Below are positions 24,014-31,154 of a DNA stretch of 35,416 nt, one piece after another. The stretch covers positions 1 through 35,416 of the forward strand of contig NZ_JAAXYC010000054.1 of assembly GCF_018619185.1 (NCBI RefSeq), in the 5' to 3' direction. Origin of the DNA: Streptomyces sp. McG3 (GTDB taxonomy: Bacteria; Actinomycetota; Actinomycetes; Streptomycetales; Streptomycetaceae). A program made the position numbers and the translations under genes. The stretch's first letter is position 1; each line of letters opens with the position of its first letter. Below the pieces are notes generated by a model. The model searched no databases. It was not told the origin of the DNA and was given only the letters and a program-made list of their open reading frames with translations.

Positions 24014-24335
24014 TGTGCGCCTACCCCGCCGTCCTGGTCATCCGGCTGACCTGCGAAAACACGCTGCTCACACTTCTCTCTCAGCTTGCTGGGCAAACAA
24101 CGGGGCACGCACCCGCGGTGCGGCCCGGAGTCGAGCTTATGCGCCGGGACAGTCAATCCCTCATCCGAGTGTCCGCATCCTCGCGCACTCCGGCAAAGGG
24201 AAAGCAAAATAGGCCGAACGGGCGCAAGGATTGCGTTAAGGAATGACGGGGCGTTCTCCGCCGACCGCAGGAGATTGCGGGGCCACGTCGAAAGGGCGTG
24301 CGTTTTGGCCACGGGCTCCGCTTACGATCCTCAGC
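24014..24335. other. 322-nt divergent control region, RCK pair / KimA-like permease
   Basis: Holds the promoters for both transcripts. Visible are a 6-bp hairpin CGCACC/GGTGCG (24108-24122), a comparatively A-rich stretch around 24190-24240, and a TACGAT -10 close to the permease start. I looked for the conserved cores of the ydaO/kimA c-di-AMP riboswitch and did not find them. An in-frame ATG at 24243 with AAGGA directly against it is a less likely permease start. Confidence 0.5.
24323..24328 (+). promoter_or_regulatory. -10 element of a probable leaderless permease transcript
   Basis: TACGAT matches TANNNT and ends 7 nt before the GTG at 24336, placing the transcription start at the start codon. 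No SD precedes this GTG. A weak -35 (TGCGTT) lies 18 nt upstream. Confidence 0.5.
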
Positions 24336-26384
24336 GTGTCCAAACTGACCGACCTGCCCAAACGGATCCTGATCGGCCGGGCGTTGCGCAGCGACAAGCT
24401 CGGGGAGACCCTCCTCCCCAAGCGCATCGCTCTCCCCGTCTTCGCGTCCGACCCGTTGTCCTCGGTGGCGTACGCGCCGGGAGAAGTCCTCCTCGTGCTG
24501 TCCATCGCGGGGGTGTCGGCGTACCACTTCAGCCCCTGGATCGCCGTCGCGGTCGTCGTCCTCATGTTCACGGTCGTCGCCTCCTACCGGCAGAACGTCC
24601 GCGCCTACCCGAGCGGCGGCGGCGACTACGAGGTCGCGACCACCAATCTCGGCCCCAAGTCCGGACTGACCGTCGCCAGCGCCCTGCTCGTCGACTACGT
24701 CCTCACCGTCGCCGTGTCGATCTCCTCCGGCGTCGAGAACCTCGGCTCCGCGATCCCGTTCGTCATCGAGCACAAGACGCTCTGCGCCATCGGCGCCATC
24801 GTCCTGCTCACCCTGATGAACCTGCGCGGCGTCAAGGAGTCCGGGAAGCTCTTCGCCATTCCCACCTACCTCTTCGTGGCCGGCGTCTTCCTCATGATCC
24901 TGTGGGGCGCGTTCCGGGGAATGGTCCTCGGCGACTCGATGCACGCGCCCACCTCCGAACTGGAGATCAAGCCCGAACACGAGGGGCTGGCCGGTTTCGC
25001 GCTCGTCTTCCTCCTCCTGCGGGCCTTCTCCTCCGGCTGCGCCGCCCTCACCGGGGTCGAGGCGATCAGCAACGGCGTGCCCGCCTTCCGGAAGCCGAAG
25101 AGCAAGAACGCCGCGACCACGCTCGCCATGATGGGGCTGCTCGCCGTCACCATGTTCTGCGGCATCATCGGCCTGGCCCTGGCCACCGACGTCAAGATGG
25201 CCGAGAACCCGGCGGCCGACCTGATCCGCGACGGTGTCCCGGTCGGCGCGGGCTTCACCCAGGACCCGGTCATCGCCCAGGTCGCCGAGGCGGTCTTCGG
25301 TCACGGTTCCTTCCTCTTCATGGTCCTCGCGGCCGCCACCGCCCTGGTTCTCTTCCTCGCCGCCAACACCGCGTACAACGGCTTCCCGCTGCTCGGCTCG
25401 ATCCTCGCCCAGGACCGCTACCTGCCGCGCCAACTGCACACGCGCGGCGACCGCCTCGCCTTCTCCAACGGCATCGTGCTGCTGGCGGGCGCCGCGATCC
25501 TGCTCGTCTGGGTCTACGGCGCCGACTCCACGCGGCTGATCCAGCTCTACATCGTCGGGGTGTTCGTCTCCTTCACCCTCAGCCAGACCGGCATGGTGCG
25601 GCACTGGAACCGGCTGCTGGCCGACGAACGGGACCAGGCCAAACGCCGCCACATGGTCCGCTCCCGCGCCATCAACGCCTTCGGCGCCTTCTTCTGCGGC
25701 ATGGTCCTGGTGATCGTCCTCGCCACCAAGTTCACCCACGGCGCCTGGGTGGCCCTGCTCGGCATGGTCATCTTCTACGGCACGATGACCGCGATCCGTA
25801 AGCACTACGACCGGGTCGCCGCGGAGATCGCCGCCGACGAGACGCCCGCGGACGAGAGCGTGCGCCCCTCCCGCGTCCACGCCATCGTCCTCGTCTCCAA
25901 GCTCCACCGCCCCACGCTGCGCGCGCTCGCCTACGCCAAACTGATCCGCGCCGACCACCTGGAGGCGCTCTCCATCAGCGTCGACCCGGACGAGACGAAG
26001 GCGCTGCGCGAGGACTGGGAACGGCGCGCCATCAACGTCCCCCTCAAGATCCTGGACTCGCCCTACCGCGAGGTGACCCGCCCGGTCATCGAGTACGTGA
26101 AGGGCCTGCGCCGGCAGAGTCCGCGCGACGTGGTCAGCGTCTACATCCCGGAGTACGTGGTCGGCCACTGGTACGAGCACCTGCTGCACAACCAGAGCGC
26201 CCTGCGCCTGAAGGGCCGTCTGCTCTTCACCCCGGGCGTCATGGTGACCTCCGTCCCGTACCAGCTCCAGTCCTCCGAGGCGGCGAAGAAGCGGGCCCGC
26301 AAGCGCGCCGACTGGAGCGCCCCGGGCTCGGTCCGCCGGGGCCCGGTGGAGCGGAGGCACAAGGAGCCGAACCGCAAGGGGTGA
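24336..26384 (+). CDS. KimA-type potassium:proton symporter (APC/KUP superfamily)
   Basis: A 682-residue permease with about 12 TM segments (~30-480) and a ~195-residue cytoplasmic C-terminal domain ending MVTSVPYQL. It aligns by eye with Bacillus subtilis KimA. The potassium/proton-site residues are kept: D39 and Y46 (SDPLSSVAY; KimA D36/Y43), D120/Y121/T124 (VDYVLT; D117/Y118/T121), T239/E242 (LTGVEAISN; T230/E233) and the tyrosine of LYIVGVFV. This supports potassium import rather than the amino-acid transport usually annotated. The GTG at 24336 precedes the conserved LPKRILIGRAL segment. It is divergent from the RCK pair; a terminator follows. Rv2690c is the mycobacterial counterpart. Confidence 0.88.
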   Translation: MSKLTDLPKRILIGRALRSDKLGETLLPKRIALPVFASDPLSSVAYAPGEVLLVLSIAGVSAYHFSPWIAVAVVVLMFTVVASYRQNVRAYPSGGGDYEVATTNLGPKSGLTVASALLVDYVLTVAVSISSGVENLGSAIPFVIEHKTLCAIGAIVLLTLMNLRGVKESGKLFAIPTYLFVAGVFLMILWGAFRGMVLGDSMHAPTSELEIKPEHEGLAGFALVFLLLRAFSSGCAALTGVEAISNGVPAFRKPKSKNAATTLAMMGLLAVTMFCGIIGLALATDVKMAENPAADLIRDGVPVGAGFTQDPVIAQVAEAVFGHGSFLFMVLAAATALVLFLAANTAYNGFPLLGSILAQDRYLPRQLHTRGDRLAFSNGIVLLAGAAILLVWVYGADSTRLIQLYIVGVFVSFTLSQTGMVRHWNRLLADERDQAKRRHMVRSRAINAFGAFFCGMVLVIVLATKFTHGAWVALLGMVIFYGTMTAIRKHYDRVAAEIAADETPADESVRPSRVHAIVLVSKLHRPTLRALAYAKLIRADHLEALSISVDPDETKALREDWERRAINVPLKILDSPYREVTRPVIEYVKGLRRQSPRDVVSVYIPEYVVGHWYEHLLHNQSALRLKGRLLFTPGVMVTSVPYQLQSSEAAKKRARKRADWSAPGSVRRGPVERRHKEPNRKG

Positions 26385-26459
26385 GACCGAGAGGGGCGGG
26401 ACCGGCCGGTGACGTGCGGACGTCAGGACCCCGTCCGGAAGGCGCGAGGCGGCGGGGGC

Positions 26460-26489
26460 CGGGCGTGGTCAGCACCCTGACCACGCCCG
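26460..26489. terminator. terminator after the KimA-like gene
   Basis: Perfect 13-bp arms 26460-26472 and 26477-26489 (core GGGCGTGGTCAG / CTGACCACGCCC) with a CACC loop. It lies 76 nt after the permease stop. A TAGACT sequence right after it (26492-26497) is a candidate -10 for the RNA methyltransferase, 63 nt upstream of that start. Confidence 0.8.
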
Positions 26490-26560
26490 CGTAGACTGGT
26501 GGGCTGTCGTCCGGCCGCAGGCCCGACCGTTTGCCCCCTTTCTCCCTGGAGCCTCCCCTC

Positions 26561-27889
26561 ATGCAGAACGAACCCACGTCGTCGCTGGTCGGGGAGGAGT
26601 ACGAGGTCGAGGTCGGGCCCGTCGCACACGGCGGTCACTGCATCGCCCGCACCGCCGAGAACCAGGTGCTCTTCGTACGCCACACGCTCCCCGGCGAGAA
26701 GATCATCGCCAAGGTCACCGACGGCGACACGGACTCCCGTTTCCTGCGGGCCGACGCGGTACGGATCATCGAGCCGTCCAAGGACCGCGTCGAGGCGCCC
26801 TGCCCGTACGCCGGCCCCGGCATGTGCGGCGGCTGCGACTGGCAGCACGCCAAGCCGGGCGCGCAGCGCCGCCTCAAGGGCGAGGTCATCGCCGAGCAGC
26901 TCCTGCGGCTGGCGGGCCTGACCCCCGAGGAGGCCGGCTGGGACGGCACGGTCATGCCGGCCGAGGGGGACAAGCTTCCCGCGGGCGAGGTGCCGGCCTG
27001 GCGCACGCGCGTCCAGTACGCCGTCGACGCCGATGGCCGCGCGGGCCTGCGCAAGCACCGCTCGCACGACGTCCAGCCGATCGACCGCTGCCTGATCGCC
27101 GCGCCGGGCGTCTCGGAGCTCGGCGTCGAGAAGCGCGAGTGGCCCCAGATCGCCGGAGTGGAGGCCATCACCGCCACCGGCTCGAACGACCGCCAGGTCA
27201 TCCTCACCCCGAAGCCCGGCGGCCGACTCCCGCTGGTCGAACTCGACAAGCCGGTCTCGGTGCTCCGCGTCGAGGAGAAGGACGGCGGCGTCCACCGCGT
27301 CCACGGCCGCGCCTTCGTCCGCGAGCGCGCCGACGACCGCACCTACCGCGTCGGCTCCGGCGGCTTCTGGCAGGTCCACCCGCAGGCGGCCAACACCCTG
27401 GTCCGCGCGGTCATGCAGGGCCTGCTGCCCCGCAAGAACGACACCGCCCTCGACCTCTACTGCGGCGTCGGCCTGTTCGCCGGCGCCATCGGCCAGCGCC
27501 TCGGCGAGAAGGGCGCGGTCCTCGGCATCGAGTCCGGCAAGCGCGCGGTCGAGGACGCCCGCCACAACCTGAAGGACCTGGACCGGGTTCGCATCGAACA
27601 CGGCAAGGTCGACCAGGTCCTGCCCCGTACCGGCATCACGGAGTGCGACCTGATCGTCCTGGACCCGCCGCGCGCGGGCGCGGGCAAGCAGGTCGTCAAG
27701 CACCTGTCGGGGCTGGGCGCACGCAAGATCGCCTACGTGGCCTGCGACCCGGCGGCGCTGGCCCGGGACCTGGCGTACTTCCGGGACGGGGGGTACAAGG
27801 TGCGGACGCTGCGGGCGTTCGATCTGTTCCCGATGACCCACCATGTCGAGTGCGTCGCGATTCTGGAGCCGGTGAAGAAGGACGCCTGA
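26561..27889 (+). CDS. class I SAM RNA (uracil-C5) methyltransferase, TrmA/RumA type
   Basis: Methylates C5 of a uridine in tRNA or rRNA. The 442-residue protein has an N-terminal TRAM domain (~10-72), then Fe-S cluster cysteines C81, C89, C92 and C177 (spacing C-x7-C-x2-C). The Rossmann methyltransferase domain has GSGGFWQVHP, DLYCGVGLFA (SAM loop) and LDPPRAG, with catalytic nucleophile C395 in ACDPAALARDL. The target base (RlmD-, RlmC- or TrmA-like) cannot be decided from sequence. The ATG at 26561 has GGAG 9 nt upstream. It is the last gene of the conserved block (Rv2689c-like). Confidence 0.92.
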   Translation: MQNEPTSSLVGEEYEVEVGPVAHGGHCIARTAENQVLFVRHTLPGEKIIAKVTDGDTDSRFLRADAVRIIEPSKDRVEAPCPYAGPGMCGGCDWQHAKPGAQRRLKGEVIAEQLLRLAGLTPEEAGWDGTVMPAEGDKLPAGEVPAWRTRVQYAVDADGRAGLRKHRSHDVQPIDRCLIAAPGVSELGVEKREWPQIAGVEAITATGSNDRQVILTPKPGGRLPLVELDKPVSVLRVEEKDGGVHRVHGRAFVRERADDRTYRVGSGGFWQVHPQAANTLVRAVMQGLLPRKNDTALDLYCGVGLFAGAIGQRLGEKGAVLGIESGKRAVEDARHNLKDLDRVRIEHGKVDQVLPRTGITECDLIVLDPPRAGAGKQVVKHLSGLGARKIAYVACDPAALARDLAYFRDGGYKVRTLRAFDLFPMTHHVECVAILEPVKKDA

Positions 27890-28144
27890 CCTGCGTTTCC
27901 CCTGCGTGTGCGCTAGGGGTGCCGCGTGCGTTGAGCGCACGGACGCGAGGGTGGGGCCGATCCGGGTCGTGCGTCTCGGGGTTCGAGCGTCGTGGAGCCC
28001 TCCCGGAACGGGCGGAGTCCCCGTGGCGTGCGTATCGTGCCCGCTCAGTCGGCTGGGGTGTTCTGTGTCGCCCTGTGCGCCTCCGTGAGGTCTCGCTGTC
28101 TGAGGTTGCCGTCGAACAACTGGACAGTGGCGGCGGCCAGGACG

Positions 28145-28453
28145 TCATCCCTGCCGATGGTCCGCCTGTCCCCCTGCGGGCGGACGGGGTCCGGAGGGAT
28201 CGATGAGGAGCGGGGGTGGGGTCGGTGCGTCCGACTCCATCAGGGTGACCGTACCGAAACGGTTGCCCGCGCCCTCGCGGACGGCCATGGCCGCGTCCCG
28301 GGCGAGGTCCGTCAGGAATGTGCTCGCTATGCCGTCCAGGTCGCGGACCATCGCGGGGGCGGCCGTCGCCCCTTGGCTGCGCAGTATTCTCTCTACCCCG
28401 GCTTCGAATCTGTGGGCGCGCACCGCCCACGCCGCGGGCCTGGAGATGTGCAT
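28145..28453 (-). CDS. small unknown protein after the CU044_5270-type gene
   Basis: A 102-residue protein (MHISRPAAWAVRAHRFEAG... with a Pro-rich tail). It has a helical core (residues ~8-70), no Cys, no TM and no motif I recognise. The start is decided by a near-perfect SD, GGGAGGT about 7 nt before the ATG at 28453; a longer in-frame form from ATG 28567 would overlap the upstream gene's 3' end by 26 nt. It is on the same strand as the sigma-factor gene pair and 88 nt behind it, so may be co-transcribed. Codon GC bias is weaker than in neighbouring core genes. Moderate confidence that it is real. Confidence 0.55.
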   Translation of the reverse strand: MHISRPAAWAVRAHRFEAGVERILRSQGATAAPAMVRDLDGIASTFLTDLARDAAMAVREGAGNRFGTVTLMESDAPTPPPLLIDPSGPRPPAGGQADHRQG

Positions 28454-28541
28454 CGGTGTCACCTCCCTGAAGACCATTCCGACGAGGGAAGGTTGGAACG
28501 GCGTGACGTCCCTGGCCGAGGCGGTTTCGGCGCCGCTGGGC

Positions 28542-29639
28542 TCAGGGGATGCGTGCCGTGCGGTCATCGGAGGAAACGCTCCTTGTTGTCGGAGGCCCTT
28601 TACGATCCGGGCCCGTCCCCTTCTCCCGTCCTCCGTCGAATGTCCGGGGAGGTCTTTCGCCGGGCTTGTCCGTGAAGCCGCTGCCGATGATGGCTGTCGA
28701 ATCGACCGCTGTTCCTGCTTTGCCCCAGGCGGAGTCCTTGAGCAGCACGGTTCGTTCGCCGAGCAGCCGGGAGGTCCCCTTGTCGAAGATCCACTCGCTA
28801 CGCTCCCCATCGTGTGCGCGGGCGACGGCGACACCCCGACGGCCCGCGGCGTCCACCGAGTTCGGGACCACGACAACGCCGGGAATCCGTGCTGCCGCGC
28901 GGTAGAGGACCGCGGCTGCCTCCGGAGGTGCTACCGACATCCGCAGCAGGTCGCCGATGATGACGAAAGCCTCCTGATCCGGACCGGTGGTGGAGCCGGA
29001 GCCTTCTCCGTGGTTCAGCTTCGTCTCACGGTAGATGGCTGCGAGCACTTCCTCGGGGTCGGTGGGAAGCCCGGCAAGGAAGCGGTAGGTCGGCGAGCCG
29101 AAGCTGCCCTTTCCCGGGGCTTCCAGCAGAGTCCTGGGACCGCCCCTCTCACGTTGAACCGTACGTCGGCTGCCGTCCACGGAGGTCCACTGCTCGTAAC
29201 TCTCGTCCTCCCGGGCCTGCTTCATCTCCCCGGTCGCGGTTTCCGACAGCGAGGTGGTGTGGCCGGTCACGTTGACGTACGCGAACTGTGCGTCTCGCGG
29301 GGAGTCGGCCGGGTCCCCGGCGGCCACGCGGGCCGCCCGGTCCAGAAGCCGCACCGATGCTCGCGAAGCAGGCTGGGCACCCGGCGCCCGAGGAGTGACG
29401 GAGTCGGTGACCATGACCGCGATGGCCGCGGTGGACGCGACTGCCGCGGAGGTGAGGGCAACAGCGGCCCGTCGTCCCGCGCGAGCTCTCCGGTGCCCGC
29501 TCGGCCCCGTGCGGTCGATCTCCGCGAGGAGAGTCCGCTTGTGCAGCTCAACCACCTCGGCGCGCGGCTGGGGGGAGGGGGGCGGTGGAAACTCGTTCCG
29601 GGCCTCCGTCAGCTCCGCACCTTCACAAGGGTCCGTCAT
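28542..29639 (-). CDS. CU044_5270-family membrane protein, likely partner of the ECF sigma factor
   Basis: A 365-residue protein. A ~55-residue cytoplasmic N-terminus (ELHKRTLLAEIDR) is followed by a single TM (~58-77, VALTSAAVASTAAIAVMV). A large extracytoplasmic domain contains QFAYVNVTGHTT, SYRFLAGLPTDPEEV-like and a C-terminal GVAVARAHDGERSEWIFDKGT segment, as in CU044_5270 proteins. These are regularly encoded after an ECF sigma gene, so an anti-sigma or signal-sensing role is inferred, not shown. Its ATG overlaps the sigma stop (ATGA), giving translational coupling. The extreme C-terminus is charged and disordered. Confidence 0.85.
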   Translation of the reverse strand: MTDPCEGAELTEARNEFPPPPSPQPRAEVVELHKRTLLAEIDRTGPSGHRRARAGRRAAVALTSAAVASTAAIAVMVTDSVTPRAPGAQPASRASVRLLDRAARVAAGDPADSPRDAQFAYVNVTGHTTSLSETATGEMKQAREDESYEQWTSVDGSRRTVQRERGGPRTLLEAPGKGSFGSPTYRFLAGLPTDPEEVLAAIYRETKLNHGEGSGSTTGPDQEAFVIIGDLLRMSVAPPEAAAVLYRAAARIPGVVVVPNSVDAAGRRGVAVARAHDGERSEWIFDKGTSRLLGERTVLLKDSAWGKAGTAVDSTAIIGSGFTDKPGERPPRTFDGGREKGTGPDRKGPPTTRSVSSDDRTARIP

Positions 29640-30283
29640 GCTTTCCTCCGGTATGCGTCCGCGACCTGGGGTGCGGGGCCACGTGCCCCGTGCCGGTTGC
29701 CGGGCCCGGTGATCGGGCCGACGGTGACGTCCGTCCGTAACTCGGTCTCCACCAACCGGCGTAGCTTGGTCCGGGCGCGCGAGAGCCGCGATCGCACCGT
29801 TCCTATGGGCACCCCGAGCGCTTCGGCGGCTGCTGTGTAGCTCAGCCCGGACCAGACGACCAGCGTGAAGACCTCGCGCTCGCCGCGCTTGAGGCGGCTC
29901 AGCGCCTTCGCCGCCGCTGCCAGGACTTGCGCGTCGGCGAGTTGACCGACGACTTCGTCAGCGAAGTCCCGCGCATCCTTGGATGCCGGCAGCCGGGCCA
30001 TGGCCCGGCTGTGCCGCCGGGACGCCCTCGCCGAGTTCCGGAGCACGTTGGTGGCGATGCCCAGTAACCAGGCCCGAACGTTCCCCACATCGCCGTGGAG
30101 CTTGTGGCGCAGCCGCCAGGCTTCGAGGAAGGTCAAGGACATCACATCCTCAGCGGCGGCCCAGTCACCCGTACTCCGGATCGCATGCGCGTACACCACG
30201 CGCGCATGCTGATCGAAGATCTCGGCGAACGCCTCGCGCTCGCCGGATCGAATCCGCTCGTTCAGTGAAGACTTCACACCCAT
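29636..30283 (-). CDS. ECF RNA polymerase sigma factor
   Basis: A 215-residue extracytoplasmic-function sigma factor. Sigma region 2 (~10-85) has FDQHARVVYAHAIRSTGDWAAAEDVMSLTFLEAWR. Region 4 (~130-185) has LKRGEREVFTLVVWSGLSYTAAAEALGVPIGTVRSRLSRAR, the -35-recognising helix-turn-helix. Region 3 is absent, as in ECF factors. The start is ambiguous: ATG 30283 (chosen; fits family N-termini), ATG 30313, or GTG 30277; none has a good SD. It forms an operon with the CU044_5270-type protein through a 4-nt ATGA overlap. A GGAAC sequence just upstream is not a convincing self-promoter. Confidence 0.88.
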   Translation of the reverse strand: MGVKSSLNERIRSGEREAFAEIFDQHARVVYAHAIRSTGDWAAAEDVMSLTFLEAWRLRHKLHGDVGNVRAWLLGIATNVLRNSARASRRHSRAMARLPASKDARDFADEVVGQLADAQVLAAAAKALSRLKRGEREVFTLVVWSGLSYTAAAEALGVPIGTVRSRLSRARTKLRRLVETELRTDVTVGPITGPGNRHGARGPAPQVADAYRRKA

Positions 30284-30379
30284 GAGTGTCCGCGCGGCCC
30301 ACCCGGTTCCCATCCAGCGGCATCCGTGACCGTGCGCCTGTCGGCCCGCCTGACGGCGTGATGCCCGCTCCCGCCCGTC

Positions 30380-31033
30380 TCAGGTCGTGACGCCCGCGCC
30401 CCGATCGGCCCGGTACGCGCGGAGGAACGTCCGTACTCCCTCGACGACGAGGGGGCGTACGCGGGGGTCCTGCGCGGCGTTCGCGGAGCCGAGGCGGTCC
30501 AGGGCGACGCCGAAGGTCAGCGCGAGGAACTGGTCCGCCGCCAGCCGGGCGTCGGGGACGTCGAGCAGCCCGGCCTCGGCGAAGGCCGCGAACCGTTCGG
30601 CGATCGCCTCGTCGGGGGTGTCCGCCATGGGGTTGTAGTCCTGCTGCGGCAGATGGCCGGACTCCGTGCGGACCAGGCGTTGCAGGGTCGTGTACTCCGC
30701 GGAGCCGAGCATGTCGGTCGCGATCCGCATCGCGAACGCGACCAGGCCGTCCTCCAGTTCGGCGGCCCCGGTCGGCTCCGTGAGGGTGTCGTCGAGGGTG
30801 CGCCGGACCGTGGTGACCAGCGACTGGCCGACCGAGTCGACGACCGCCCGCAGCAGGGTCCGCTTGTCGCCGAAGTAGTCGTAGACCGTCCGCTTGGACA
30901 CCTCCGCCCGCGCGGCGACGGCGTCGACGCTGGAGCGGTCGAAGCCGTCGGCGAGGAACAGTTCCCGGGCCGCCGAGAGGATGGCGGCCCGCTTCCGCGT
31001 GGACCCCTCGCGCAGGGTCTTGGTGGTCGGCAT
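30380..31033 (-). CDS. TetR/AcrR-family repressor
   Basis: A 217-residue regulator. The N-terminal TetR helix-turn-helix (~12-60) has ILSAARELFLADGFDRSSVDAVAARAEVSKRTVYDYFGDKRTLL. The ligand-binding C-terminal domain (~80-210) is of the AefR-like type. The ATG at 31033 has TAGGA upstream. It is divergent from the MFS exporter/monooxygenase operon, with a 23-bp near-perfect palindrome in the 121-nt gap. It therefore very likely represses both itself and that operon and is released by a small molecule, probably an exporter substrate. Confidence 0.92.
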   Translation of the reverse strand: MPTTKTLREGSTRKRAAILSAARELFLADGFDRSSVDAVAARAEVSKRTVYDYFGDKRTLLRAVVDSVGQSLVTTVRRTLDDTLTEPTGAAELEDGLVAFAMRIATDMLGSAEYTTLQRLVRTESGHLPQQDYNPMADTPDEAIAERFAAFAEAGLLDVPDARLAADQFLALTFGVALDRLGSANAAQDPRVRPLVVEGVRTFLRAYRADRGAGVTT

Positions 31034-31051
31034 GGGCTCATCCTAACCGTT

Positions 31052-31074
31052 CTACACTGCACGGTGTAGTGTAG
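31052..31074. promoter_or_regulatory. TetR operator, 23-bp palindrome
   Basis: CTACACT-n-CAC-G-GTG-n-AGTGTAG, centred at 31063 with only one mismatched position pair. It lies 18 nt from the repressor start and 80 nt from the exporter start. TAGTGT (31067-31072) within it fits a -10 for the exporter promoter, so binding would block polymerase. Confidence 0.82.
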
Positions 31075-31154
31075 TTCTGGTCCGGTGCGTACCGTGCGCG
31101 TTCCTCCGTGTGCGGTCGGCTCCGTCCCGCCGGGCCGTGACGGAAAGGACCTCC

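Noticed and set aside
24014..24335. c-di-AMP (ydaO/kimA) riboswitch before the KimA-like gene
   Set aside because: None of the conserved riboswitch core sequences could be found, and the probable leaderless start leaves no room for a leader RNA.
24243..24335. Longer KimA-like protein from ATG 24243
   Set aside because: The extra 31 residues are not like the family, and the SD-like AAGGA touches the ATG; the GTG at 24336 fits the conserved N-terminus and the -10 position.
24153..26360. 735-residue reverse-strand open frame opposite the KimA-like gene
   Set aside because: Typical GC-rich antisense shadow: Asp/Gly/Arg/Gln-rich, no domain, and fully opposite a well-supported gene.
27890..28144. 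Small gene or RNA after the RNA methyltransferase
   Set aside because: Only short frames with poor codon bias and small 5-6-bp hairpins are seen; nothing supports a gene or a strong terminator.
30306..30310. GGAAC on the reverse strand as an autoregulatory ECF -35 site
   Set aside because: No matching -10 was found at 16-18 nt, and the implied start site would fall inside the coding region for the preferred start codon.
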